Below are positions 36,895 through 46,474 of a stretch of DNA of 55,126 bases, in pieces. The first letter of the stretch is position 1. Each line of letters starts with the position of its first letter. The translations under genes were made by a program, and so were the position numbers. Source of the stretch: Candidatus Omnitrophota bacterium (GTDB lineage: Bacteria > Omnitrophota > Gorgyraeia > S143-82); NCBI GenBank assembly GCA_015494585.1, contig WGAY01000078.1, positions 1 to 55,126 on the forward strand, in the 5' to 3' direction. Under the pieces are notes generated by a model, which searched no databases, was not told the origin of the DNA, and saw only the letters and a program-made list of their open reading frames with translations.

Positions 36895-37647
36895 ATGTCG
36901 GGTCATTCGAAATGGCACAGCATCAGACACAAAAAGGCGGCTAGGGATGCTAAGAGGGGTAAGATATTTACAAAACTCATAAAGGATATAACTGTTGCCG
37001 CGCGTGATGGAGGAGGAGATCCAGAGCTTAATCCGCGCCTTCGACGGGCAATAGATAAGGCCAAGGCAGCCAATATGCCGGCTGACAATATTGAAAGGGC
37101 AATAAAGAAGGGTACAGGTGAGCTGCCAGGGGTTACCTATGAATCAGTTACTTATGAAGGCTATGGGCCGGGCGGTGTGGCGATACTCGTTCACGCCTAT
37201 ACGGATAACAAAAACAGAACGGTTGCCGAGATACGCCATATCTTTTCAAAAAAGGGTGGGAATATGGCCGGTGCTGGCAGTGTGGCCTGGATATTTAATA
37301 AAAAGGGTATTATTGTTGTGGATAAGGACAGGATAGATGAGGACTCTCTCCTGGAGGTGGTGCTGGAAGCAGGGGCTGAGGATATGAGTTCGGAGTCTGA
37401 TGTCTATGAGGTGTACTGCGAGCCAGGGGCGCTGGAGTCGGTAAGGGAGGCCCTGGAGGCCAAGGGGATAGAGTATCAGTCGGCCGATGTGACGATGGTG
37501 CCATCGACTACTGTATCTATAACAGATGAATCCGTTGCCAGACAGCTGCTCTCTCTTATGGAGATGCTGGAAGAACACGACGATGTGGAAAATGTGTATT
37601 CGAATTTTGATATTCCTCAGGAGATAATGGAGAAGATAGCTGGCTAG
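36895..37647 (+). CDS. yebC: YebC/PmpR-family transcriptional regulator
   Basis: [75 protein letters not shown]. Confidence 0.97.
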   Translation: MSGHSKWHSIRHKKAARDAKRGKIFTKLIKDITVAARDGGGDPELNPRLRRAIDKAKAANMPADNIERAIKKGTGELPGVTYESVTYEGYGPGGVAILVHAYTDNKNRTVAEIRHIFSKKGGNMAGAGSVAWIFNKKGIIVVDKDRIDEDSLLEVVLEAGAEDMSSESDVYEVYCEPGALESVREALEAKGIEYQSADVTMVPSTTVSITDESVARQLLSLMEMLEEHDDVENVYSNFDIPQEIMEKIAG

Positions 37648-37674
37648 GTCGTTTTGTGCTCTGTTAGGGATTCT

Positions 37675-38322
37675 ATGGATACGATTAGAGAATTAAAGAA
37701 GATATATAAAGAGATTGTCCCTGAGATAAAGGCAAGACTTGGAGAATTTAGACAATTGATAGAGGGATCTGATGACTATGCTATATATAAAGAGCTTATC
37801 TTTTGTCTACTTACACCCCAGTCAAAGGCAAGGGTTTGCTGGCAGGCTGTGTGTAGATTGGATGAGTCGGGTTTTTTGTTAAGGGGAACAGAGAAGCAGG
37901 TAAGGGATTGTCTGGTGGGGGTGAGGTTTAAGAATAATAAGGCCAGGTACATATTAGAGGCAAGAAATAGGTTTGTCTGCCCGTCGAGTGGGCCCTATAT
38001 GGCGGGTTTTATAAATGAATTTGAGGATGTATTGGCCTTGAGGAAGTGGCTGGTGAAGAATGTCAAGGGATTGGGATATAAGGAGGCCAGCCATTTCCTT
38101 CGCAACATAGGATTAGGAGAGAACTTGGCGATTCTGGATAGGCATATCTTAAAGAATCTTCGCTACTTTGGCGTAATAGAGGAAGCCCCGTCGTCCTTGA
38201 CGGCTGGCAGATATATGGAGATTGAGGAGAAGATGCGCGAGTTTTCGGATAGGATTGGAATACCTATGGACGAGCTTGATCTACTGCTGTGGTATAAAGA
38301 GGCGGGAGAGGTATTTAAATAG
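37675..38322 (+). CDS. ogg: N-glycosylase/DNA lyase (Ogg2-like)
   Basis: KELIFCLLTPQSKARVCWQAV; VKNVKGLGYKEASHFLRNIGLGENLAILDRHILKNL. Confidence 0.87.
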   Translation: MDTIRELKKIYKEIVPEIKARLGEFRQLIEGSDDYAIYKELIFCLLTPQSKARVCWQAVCRLDESGFLLRGTEKQVRDCLVGVRFKNNKARYILEARNRFVCPSSGPYMAGFINEFEDVLALRKWLVKNVKGLGYKEASHFLRNIGLGENLAILDRHILKNLRYFGVIEEAPSSLTAGRYMEIEEKMREFSDRIGIPMDELDLLLWYKEAGEVFK

Positions 38323-38351
38323 GGAGATGAAGGAGAAAAAGGAGGGTAGTT

Positions 38352-38837
38352 ATGGACGAGATATTGGAGATACTAGAGAAGGATGCAAGGACCACTCCTG
38401 GAGAGATAGCAGATATGCTTGGTATGGATGAGAAGGAGGTGAAGGAAAAGATAGCCAAATATGAGGAGAAGGGGATTATCCTTGGCTATAAGGCAGTGAT
38501 AAACAAAGAGGCCTTGGGGATGATGAAGGATAAGGTGGTTGCCCTGATAGAGGCAAAGGTTTTGCCAGAGAAGAACGTTGGATTTGATAATACTGCCCGT
38601 AAGATATATAAATTTGACGAGGTCAAGACCTGTTATCTGGTTTCAGGTGATTATGATCTCTTGCTCGTTGTCGAGGGAAAGGACATACATACAGTGGCAA
38701 GTTTTGTGGCAGAAAAACTTTCTCCTATGGAATCGGTACAGGCCACCAGGACACACTTTATGCTTAAGAAATATAAGGAAGATGGTATAGTCCTGGCGTC
38801 TCCTGAAGAAGATAAAAGAATGGCGATAAGTATTTAG
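38352..38837 (+). CDS. Lrp/AsnC-family transcriptional regulator
   Basis: LEILEKDARTTPGEIADMLGMDEKEVKEKIAKYEEKGIILGYKAVINKE plus RAM-like C-terminus (VSGDYDLLLVVEGKDIHTVASFV). Confidence 0.92.
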   Translation: MDEILEILEKDARTTPGEIADMLGMDEKEVKEKIAKYEEKGIILGYKAVINKEALGMMKDKVVALIEAKVLPEKNVGFDNTARKIYKFDEVKTCYLVSGDYDLLLVVEGKDIHTVASFVAEKLSPMESVQATRTHFMLKKYKEDGIVLASPEEDKRMAISI

Positions 38838-38859
38838 AGGTTTTATGAAAGGGGCTGGT

Positions 38860-40389
38860 ATGAAAAGACTGATATTTTGTATGTCTTTGTCCCTCTGTTT
38901 TTGTGCGGTTGTTTTATATGGAGAAAACAAGAAGGAAATTACTGCCTTTTATCCGTCTCCTTATGGGGAGTATGAGCAACTCAAGAGCTTCTCTCTTTTG
39001 GTTGCCAATGGGAATAATGAATTTTTTAGAACGACTACTCCTGATAATGGATCCATTGCAGTAGAGAATTCTATATTTGTGGGGAAAGAAGACTTCCCAA
39101 CCGATAACAGCATTCGTTTTTGGGTTAATTCTGGAACCGGCATAGATGCCCAGAATACCTCTTCCTTTATCTATACCAGTGATGGCAGACTCCTGTTGGG
39201 AGACGGGGTGGCGAATGAGGTTGCTACTAATACGCAAAATAACAGAGCTGTTTTCTTAGTAACGGGTGAGAATGATTCATCTCTAATCTACACCAGTGAC
39301 GGCAGGTTGCTGTTGGGAGATGGGGTGGCGGATGATGTTAATAATAATGATGATAACAGGATTCTCCTAATCAGACCTGAGACGAGAGATGGTTTTGAGG
39401 ATGCAGAAATAATGGTTGGTAATTATAATGATGGGAATTTCAATATCACTGGTGTAAGTATTGACCAAAATGGTCAACCTTGTGTTTATATGGGTGTTAA
39501 TAACCAGGTGAAGGGGTTCTTTGTAGGATATGGGACAAACTCGAGACTTGCCTTGAGTCATGTGCAAATGAACGATGGAGAAGCTGATACCCTTATATCT
39601 GATAGTAGTGTACTTATAACCTCAATCGGTGCTGGCAATGGAAATAATGCAATTACAATATCGGCGGCAGGAGGAATTTGCCTAAGTCCTCATCCAGGGA
39701 CTTTGTACGCTTTTAACAATATAGATTCCGTTGCATTCGTGGATGCCGGGGATAATAATAAGGCCCTCGCCTGGGGGATAATCCAGAACAATAATCCTGT
39801 TGAGTATGGTTATCTTGGTGGAAATTTAAACGACAATAAAGTAGAGATAGGCGCTACCACTGGGAATTTGTTTTTGACAACTAACGGAAATCCAGCGATT
39901 GGGGTGGATGGTTTTCAACGGGTTGAGATAGGTGGAGGCGTTGGTCTTATAAATCTGGATAGCAGTCTAACTGTAAATGGGGCCAATTGGCCCAATATTG
40001 CCAGATTCCGGCAGGCCAATAGCTGGGTTGTTATTACATCACAGGGAGATGTAAAGTTGAATCAGGGAGATGTCCTTATAGATAATGGGAGGTTGGCAGT
40101 TGGTACGGATAGCCCTTTCTGGAGTTATGGTGGGAAGGGAATACGTGCGTATATCAATGGATACGCAGTGGTTAGTGATGTCTATATAAGAAATCCAGTG
40201 AATAACTCTGTTTCTTCTGGTTGGGTTTCAAATATACTCTCCAGCAGCAGGATCGACTATAGGGATTGTGCCTATACAGCTGATGCACATAAAGGTACTT
40301 GTCCCAAGGGATATGTTGCCATTGGCTTTGATTGTACCGGGAGTTGTGAAGGGTCAAATATGCGGTTGAGGTGTTGTCGGTTAAAGTAA
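38860..40389 (+). CDS. Secreted fibre-like protein with internal repeats and Cys-rich C-terminus
   Basis: Signal peptide MKRLIFCMSLSLCFCAVVLYG; ITAFYPSPYGEYEQLKSFSLLVANG; duplicated IYTSDGRLLLGDGVA; C-terminal CAYTADAHKGTCPKGYVAIGFDCTGSCEGSNMRLRCC. Confidence 0.7.
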   Translation: MKRLIFCMSLSLCFCAVVLYGENKKEITAFYPSPYGEYEQLKSFSLLVANGNNEFFRTTTPDNGSIAVENSIFVGKEDFPTDNSIRFWVNSGTGIDAQNTSSFIYTSDGRLLLGDGVANEVATNTQNNRAVFLVTGENDSSLIYTSDGRLLLGDGVADDVNNNDDNRILLIRPETRDGFEDAEIMVGNYNDGNFNITGVSIDQNGQPCVYMGVNNQVKGFFVGYGTNSRLALSHVQMNDGEADTLISDSSVLITSIGAGNGNNAITISAAGGICLSPHPGTLYAFNNIDSVAFVDAGDNNKALAWGIIQNNNPVEYGYLGGNLNDNKVEIGATTGNLFLTTNGNPAIGVDGFQRVEIGGGVGLINLDSSLTVNGANWPNIARFRQANSWVVITSQGDVKLNQGDVLIDNGRLAVGTDSPFWSYGGKGIRAYINGYAVVSDVYIRNPVNNSVSSGWVSNILSSSRIDYRDCAYTADAHKGTCPKGYVAIGFDCTGSCEGSNMRLRCCRLK

Positions 40390-40433
40390 GATGAAAAGTT
40401 CTATTGATATGCAGGTAAATTATCTCTAAAAAT

Positions 40434-42224
40434 ATGGACAACATACGCAATTTTTGCATTATTGCACATATAGATCACGGAAAGTCCAGTCTGGCTGACC
40501 AGTTGATAAAGTACTGTGGTGCTGTAGATGAGCGCAAGTTCAGAGAACAGCTCCTGGATGATATGGAATTGGAGAGGGAGCGGGGGATTACTATCAAGTC
40601 TTCGGCAGTACGACTCAATTATAGGGCAGTGGATGGACGGAAATATGTGTTGAATCTGATAGATACCCCTGGACACGTTGATTTTTCCTATGAGGTCTCA
40701 AAGGCCCTTGCATCCTGCGAGGGTGCGCTTCTGCTCGTGGATGCCTCTCAGGGGGTTGAAGCCCAGACAGTGGCCAATCTCCACCTGGCCAGGAAAGAGA
40801 ATCTGAAGATTATCCCTGTCTTGAATAAGATAGACCTTCCAGGTGCGGATCTGGAGAGGGTTCTGCCACAGGTGGAGTCCCTGGGCTTTGCATCAGAAGA
40901 TATTGTTCTGGCTTCAGCCAAGGAAGGTATCGGAATAGATGAAATACTCGAAAGGATTGTAGCCGATATTCCACCCCCTTCGGGTGATAAAGATTCACCT
41001 TTACGTGCCCTGGTATTTGACTCGGCCTATGACCAATACAAAGGCGTGATAGTCTATTTCCGTGTATTCGATGGGAGGATCTGCCGTAAAGATAGGATTC
41101 GTTTTATGGCTAGCAAGTCAGATTTTGAGGTGGAAGGGATAGGGATTATGACCCCTGAGAGGGTGATGGTGGATAGCCTTTCAGTTGGAGAGGTGGGTTT
41201 TCTCTATGCAAATATCCGCGATCCAAAGGCCGTCAGTGTAGGAGATACCATTACCTGGATGAAGAATCAGGCCAGTGCACCACTGCCAGGATATAAAAAG
41301 ATACCGCCAATGGTGTTTGCAGGGGTTTATCCAGTGAATGCCTCAGATTTTCCCGCCTTGAGGGACGCTATGGAAAAACTATCTCTCAATGATTCATCCT
41401 TTGTCTTCGAACCAGAAAGTTCCACTGCCTGTGGCTTTGGTTTTCGATGTGGTTTTTTGGGTATGCTCCATATGGAGATAGTACAGGAACGCCTTGAACG
41501 AGAATTTGGTCTAGATTTAATACTTACTACCCCTTCGGTGGTCTATAAGGTAATTACCACGGATGGCAAGGAGCACCAGGTGCGTGGCCCAGCTCAGATG
41601 CCACCGATGGAAAAGGTAAGAGAGAGTTATGAGCCTTTTATAAAGGCAAATATCATTATACCAGTGAGCTATATTGAACCAGTAATGAATCTCTGTAAGG
41701 AAAAACGCGGCCGTTATGTTGAAACCAACTATCTTGGCAATGACAGGTTAGAGCTTATCTTCCGTATGCCCCTGGCAGAGGCGATTACTGACTTTTATAA
41801 CCGGCTCAAAACAGTCTCGCGGGGATATGCCTCTCTGGACTATGAACTGGATGGATATGAAAAGGTGGACCTGGTCAAGATGGATATTATGCTCAATAAG
41901 ACCCCTACCGATGCCCTTTCTTTTCTTGTGCCAAGGGAAAAGGCCTACGAGCGGGGCAGGGCAGTGGTAAGGAAACTGCGAGAGCTGATACCCAGGCAGT
42001 TATTCGAAATATCTGTCCAGGCGGCCATTGGCTCGAAGATTATTGCCAGTGAAAAGATACGCCCCCTGGCAAAGAATGTTACTGCTAAGTGTTATGGAGG
42101 GGATATAACCCGTAAGCGCAAGTTATGGGAGAAGCAAAAGGAAGGCAAAAAACGTATGAAGATGATGGGCAAGGTGCAGGTCCCGCAGGATGCCTTCCTG
42201 GCTACACTGAAGATAGAGGACTGA
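40434..42224 (+). CDS. lepA: Elongation factor 4
   Basis: NFCIIAHIDHGKSSLADQLI; LNLIDTPGHVDFSYEVSKALASCEGALLLVDASQGVEAQT; LEP C-terminal KCYGGDITRKRKLWEKQKEGKKRMKMMGKVQVPQDAFLATLKI. Confidence 0.98.
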   Translation: MDNIRNFCIIAHIDHGKSSLADQLIKYCGAVDERKFREQLLDDMELERERGITIKSSAVRLNYRAVDGRKYVLNLIDTPGHVDFSYEVSKALASCEGALLLVDASQGVEAQTVANLHLARKENLKIIPVLNKIDLPGADLERVLPQVESLGFASEDIVLASAKEGIGIDEILERIVADIPPPSGDKDSPLRALVFDSAYDQYKGVIVYFRVFDGRICRKDRIRFMASKSDFEVEGIGIMTPERVMVDSLSVGEVGFLYANIRDPKAVSVGDTITWMKNQASAPLPGYKKIPPMVFAGVYPVNASDFPALRDAMEKLSLNDSSFVFEPESSTACGFGFRCGFLGMLHMEIVQERLEREFGLDLILTTPSVVYKVITTDGKEHQVRGPAQMPPMEKVRESYEPFIKANIIIPVSYIEPVMNLCKEKRGRYVETNYLGNDRLELIFRMPLAEAITDFYNRLKTVSRGYASLDYELDGYEKVDLVKMDIMLNKTPTDALSFLVPREKAYERGRAVVRKLRELIPRQLFEISVQAAIGSKIIASEKIRPLAKNVTAKCYGGDITRKRKLWEKQKEGKKRMKMMGKVQVPQDAFLATLKIED

Positions 42225-42335
42225 TTTAGATAATTTAGGAAGGTGGATTGACCTAGGATGTGTTATAATTGCAGGGTATTGTAGTAGTGTGAGTGTGAAT
42301 TTGCAGGATTTATGCTATTTAGCCGGGAGGGGTTT

Positions 42336-42989
42336 ATGAAAATATTTATAGATACTGCGAATCTTGAGGAGATAAAGCAGGCCAGGGATTTTGGTATATT
42401 GGACGGTGTTACCACAAATCCTACTCTCCTTGCAAGGGAAGGCAAGCCGCCTCTGAAGCAATTGGAAGAGATCTGCAGGATTGTTGATGGCCCGGTAAGT
42501 GCGGAGGTAATAGCCTTGCAGAGCGATGAGATGGTAAAAGAGGCAAGGGATTTATCGAAAATAGCAGATAATATAGTGATAAAGATACCGTTGACCCTGG
42601 AGGGGTTAAAAGCGGTCAAGATACTAGAGGGTGAGGGAATAAAGACCAATGTTACCTTGTGTTTTTCTGCAATGCAGGCCTTATTGGTGGGTAAGGCCGG
42701 GGCCAGTTATATCTCTCCCTTTGTTGGCAGGCTGGACGATATCTCCGACGACGGTATGCGTCTTATAGAGGATATAATTACGATATACGATAACTATGGC
42801 TTTGATACAGAGATAATAGTAGCCAGTATTCGCCATCCTATGCACGTCTACTGGGCGGCAAAGCTGGGTGCGGATATCGCCACGATACCGTTTAAGACTA
42901 TTTCTCAGCTGATTAAACATCCATTGACGGATATTGGCATTGATAGATTTCTGAAGGATTGGCAGAGTCTGCAGGATAATTTAGGTTAA
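42336..42989 (+). CDS. Transaldolase / fructose-6-phosphate aldolase family
   Basis: [84 protein letters not shown]. Confidence 0.93.
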   Translation: MKIFIDTANLEEIKQARDFGILDGVTTNPTLLAREGKPPLKQLEEICRIVDGPVSAEVIALQSDEMVKEARDLSKIADNIVIKIPLTLEGLKAVKILEGEGIKTNVTLCFSAMQALLVGKAGASYISPFVGRLDDISDDGMRLIEDIITIYDNYGFDTEIIVASIRHPMHVYWAAKLGADIATIPFKTISQLIKHPLTDIGIDRFLKDWQSLQDNLG

Positions 42990-43003
42990 AGAAGGAGGTC
43001 TTT

Positions 43004-43774
43004 ATGTTCTCTAAATATGGCGAAAAAGAGGTTTCCTTTGCGATAATAGATGCCTTTTTTGAGAAGTTGAAGTCAGTAGTAGTCTCGGATGTGGTCATTG
43101 TTGGGGCAGGTCCAGCTGGTCTGGTTGCTGCCTATTATCTTTCTAAGAAGGGGAAGAAGGTAGTTTTGATTGAGAAAAACAATGCCCCTGGGGGAGGTGC
43201 CTGGTCAGGGGGGTATCTTATGAATGAGCTTACTATCCGCTATCCGGGCAATGAGGTCCTTGAGGATATGGGGCTCAAGGTCAAAGAGGTAAAAAAAGGC
43301 TTGTTTACTGCTGATGCACTTTACATATGTGCCGGACTTATAAAGAAGGCCCTGGAGACTGGAGCGGTTATTCTGAATCTTACGCTCTGTGAGGACATAA
43401 TAATGCGTAATGGCGTAATAGAGGGTGTGGTCATCAATTGGTCGCCTATCCAGTTTATGCCAAGACCAATGCGTACGCTGGATCCGATCGTGCTGGAGTC
43501 AAAGGTGGTTATAGATGCCACGGGACACGATGCCGCAGTAGCGGCAATGCTTGCCAAGAGGGGCTTGCTGGAGATAGCAGGTGAAGGGGCAATGCACATA
43601 GAGGCCTCCGAGGACCTCTTGGCAGAGAAGACAGGTAGGATATTTCCTGGTCTTTATACAGCGGGTATGTCGGTTTGTTCTGTATATGGCCTGCCAAGGA
43701 TGGGGCCTACGTTTGGCGGTATGTATGTCTCTGGAAAGATTGCAGCAGAGAAGATATTGGCTGAACTAGGCTGA
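43004..43774 (+). CDS. thi4: Thiazole synthase, Thi4 family (non-Cys, probably sulfide-dependent)
   Basis: DVVIVGAGPAGLVAAYYLSKKGKKVVLIEKNNAPGGGAWSGGYLMNEL; VVIDATGHDAAVAAMLAKRG; GLPRMGPTFGGMYVSGKIAAEKI. Confidence 0.9.
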   Translation: MFSKYGEKEVSFAIIDAFFEKLKSVVVSDVVIVGAGPAGLVAAYYLSKKGKKVVLIEKNNAPGGGAWSGGYLMNELTIRYPGNEVLEDMGLKVKEVKKGLFTADALYICAGLIKKALETGAVILNLTLCEDIIMRNGVIEGVVINWSPIQFMPRPMRTLDPIVLESKVVIDATGHDAAVAAMLAKRGLLEIAGEGAMHIEASEDLLAEKTGRIFPGLYTAGMSVCSVYGLPRMGPTFGGMYVSGKIAAEKILAELG

Positions 43775-43775
43775 T

Positions 43776-44888
43776 ATGGTCAAGAAGATCCTGCTCCTAT
43801 ATATTTCAAATATATCGGGGCACAAGAGTGCTGCCAATGCCATAGAGAAGGCAATCAATATGCTTGCGCCCTTTGCTGATGTGAAGGGGATGAATTTTTT
43901 TAATTATGTTGCCCCCATCACAGAGAAGGTAGTCAATACTATGTATATGGGGGTCATAAAGCGCGCGCCTATAATATGGCAGGTTATGTATGACAATCCC
44001 AGGGTAGTCAGATCTACCTCTCGGGCACGCAGGTTTGTATATAATCAGATAAGGAAAAAGGTCGATAGGCTTATATCTCACTATAATCCAGACGTCGTTA
44101 TAGCTACTCAGGCGTTTCCCTGTGAAATCATATCCAGATACAAGATAGAAAACTCTAAGAAATTCCGTGTCTTTGCGGTTTTAACGGATTTTGCGCCGCA
44201 CTCCTTCTGGATCTCTGAGGCGGTTGATTATTACATAGTGGCAACCGATGCAGTGAAAGACAAACTTATCAAAAAGGGCGTGCCTGAAGAGAAGGTCAAG
44301 GCATTTGGTATTCCCATAGATCCGGATTTCTACTTTAGTAAAGACTCAGTGGATATTCGAAGGCGACTAGGTATTGGGCAGGATAGGGATGTGGTTCTGC
44401 TTATGGGAGGGGGACAGGGACTCGGGCCGATAGGCAAGGTCTTGAAATCAATGGATAAGGTGGATATAGATTTTGATATTATTACCATTTGTGGAAATAA
44501 TAAGAGGTTATTCCGTTCCGTTGAGAGGAATAAAAAGAGGATGCAGCATAAGGTTTGTAATTTTGGATTTGTCGAGAATGTGGATGAATTTATGTCCATA
44601 GCGAAGGTGCTTGTGACGAAGGCCGGAGGACTTACGGTGTCTGAGGCAATGGCAAAGGGCCTTCCTATGATAATAATGAATTCCCTGCCAGGACAGGAAT
44701 ACAATAATCTGAAATTTTTATTACGCAATAGATGTGCCCTGCGGGCTGAGGACCATAAGGAGGTTCGCAGGCTTTTAGAGAGGTTATTGAGAGATGCGGC
44801 CCTGTGGGAGAGGCTTCACAAAAATTCCCTGATAACAGGCCGTCCTAATGCGGCACTAGAGGTGGCGCACCTGGCATTGGAGATGTGA
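43776..44888 (+). CDS. MGDG synthase/processive diacylglycerol glycosyltransferase-like GT28 protein
   Basis: ILLLYISNISGHKSAANAIEKAI; VLTDFAPHSFWISEAVDYYIVAT; VLLMGGGQGLGPIGKVL; VTKAGGLTVSEAMAKGLPMIIMNSLPGQEYNN. Confidence 0.87.
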   Translation: MVKKILLLYISNISGHKSAANAIEKAINMLAPFADVKGMNFFNYVAPITEKVVNTMYMGVIKRAPIIWQVMYDNPRVVRSTSRARRFVYNQIRKKVDRLISHYNPDVVIATQAFPCEIISRYKIENSKKFRVFAVLTDFAPHSFWISEAVDYYIVATDAVKDKLIKKGVPEEKVKAFGIPIDPDFYFSKDSVDIRRRLGIGQDRDVVLLMGGGQGLGPIGKVLKSMDKVDIDFDIITICGNNKRLFRSVERNKKRMQHKVCNFGFVENVDEFMSIAKVLVTKAGGLTVSEAMAKGLPMIIMNSLPGQEYNNLKFLLRNRCALRAEDHKEVRRLLERLLRDAALWERLHKNSLITGRPNAALEVAHLALEM

Positions 44889-46462
44889 TGTGGAGACTTT
44901 ATCTGTTTTGTCTTAAGAATATAAATAAGGCCCCAGGGCTTTTTCATTTTGTAGGTAGCTTGCTGGCTAGTATCAAATACTTTTTGTGTCCACCGGACAT
45001 AAGGCGTATTGTGAGGAATATCCGTCTCATTAGAGGACGGAATTATCCTATATTTAAGGCCTTCTTATTGGGACACAGGGTATTGGTCAACTTTGTCCAC
45101 TACTGGCTGGATTTTATATATTTGGGCAGAGTAGCTCCCCATCTACTGAAAGAATCTGTTGAGATAGAAGGAAGGCAATATCTGGATGAGGCACTTTCTC
45201 TGAATAAAGGCGTAATAATTGCTACTGCCCATTTTGGCAATTGGGAGATAGCGGGTTTTTGGTTAGGTGAAAATGGCTACCCTATCCAGGCAATAGCCCT
45301 GCCGCATAAGGACAAAAAGATAAATGAGTTTTTCGACTCCACTCGTGCTATGCATAATGTAAGGGTAATTCCAACGGGCAGATCCACACGCTGTATAGGG
45401 GTGCTGAAAGAAAAAGGGGCCCTAGCAATTTTAGGGGATTGGGATTTTAGTGGAGGCAAGGCAGTCCTGGATGTCGATTTCTTTGGACGCAGGGTTCTAT
45501 TTCCCTCAGGGGTGGGTGTGTTTGCCCACAGGTTTAAGGTGCCGGTAGTGCCTTTGTTTGGGATGATTGAGGCCCCTGGCCGATATAGATTGAAGGCCTT
45601 TCCCCCTATTTCACCGGAAGGCAAATCTGCCTCCGATATCCTGCAGGCCTATGTCAAGGCTCTTGAGAATGTACTGAGAGAAAGGCCCCTGCAGTGGTAT
45701 ATGTTTGGTGAGATAAGATACGCTCCGGAAGGGATAAATAAGAATGAGCTCTGTATAGTTATCCCTGCCTATAACGAAGAAAAGCACATAGGTAGCCTCT
45801 TGAATAAACTTGCGCCAACAGGGTATAAGGTCATACTTGTCGATGACGGCTCGGTGGATAAGACCTCAGAGGTAGCATCGCAGTATGAATTTGTAATCTT
45901 GCACAGGCTTTCCTGCAATGAGGGCAAAGGGGTTGCCATAAAAGAAGGGTTGGCGATTGCGAAAAAGGAAGGATTTAAGTGGGCTGTGCTTATGGATGCC
46001 GACGGACAACACCTTCCTGAGGATATCCCTTCTTTTTTGTCAAAGGCATTCTCTGATGTGGGTATGGTCTGCGGCAATAGGATGCATAATCCTGAAGGAA
46101 TGCCTTTATTAAGGAGATTGGTGAACAGGATTATGTCAGTAATAATATCTCTGTACACATTTGATTCTATCCCGGATACACAATGCGGTTACAGGCTCAT
46201 CCGCCTTTCTGCTATCGACCCGGACAAGCTAACAAGTGACCGCTATGAGATAGAAACGGATATAATCCTGCGGGTGAGAGAAGAGGGCTGGGAGATAGTT
46301 TCTACGAACATAACCTCTGTATATCACGATACGGCTGTAAGCTACATAAACCCATTCAGGGATACATTGAGATTCATCTATTTTATGTGCATGGATTTTT
46401 TGAGGAGAATAGCTAGAATGTTGTCTGGAAGACGTAGAGATGAAAGGGATGTGGGAAGGTGA
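44885..46462 (+). CDS. LpxL/HtrB-type acyltransferase fused to a GT2 glycosyltransferase
   Basis: N-half VIIATAHFGNWEIAGFWLG (HX4E), ALPHKDKKINEFFDSTR, GVFAHRFKVPVVPLFGMIE; C-half CIVIPAYNEEKHIGSLLNKLAPTGYKVILVDDGSVDKTSEVA...VLMDADGQHLPEDI. Confidence 0.88.
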   Translation: MMWRLYLFCLKNINKAPGLFHFVGSLLASIKYFLCPPDIRRIVRNIRLIRGRNYPIFKAFLLGHRVLVNFVHYWLDFIYLGRVAPHLLKESVEIEGRQYLDEALSLNKGVIIATAHFGNWEIAGFWLGENGYPIQAIALPHKDKKINEFFDSTRAMHNVRVIPTGRSTRCIGVLKEKGALAILGDWDFSGGKAVLDVDFFGRRVLFPSGVGVFAHRFKVPVVPLFGMIEAPGRYRLKAFPPISPEGKSASDILQAYVKALENVLRERPLQWYMFGEIRYAPEGINKNELCIVIPAYNEEKHIGSLLNKLAPTGYKVILVDDGSVDKTSEVASQYEFVILHRLSCNEGKGVAIKEGLAIAKKEGFKWAVLMDADGQHLPEDIPSFLSKAFSDVGMVCGNRMHNPEGMPLLRRLVNRIMSVIISLYTFDSIPDTQCGYRLIRLSAIDPDKLTSDRYEIETDIILRVREEGWEIVSTNITSVYHDTAVSYINPFRDTLRFIYFMCMDFLRRIARMLSGRRRDERDVGR

Positions 46463-46474
46463 AAGGAGGTGCTT

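Noticed and set aside
42241-42269. TTGACC...TATAAT promoter upstream of the transaldolase gene
   Set aside because: TATAAT is good but TTGACC is only about 10 bp upstream; spacing is wrong and no other -35 is convincing
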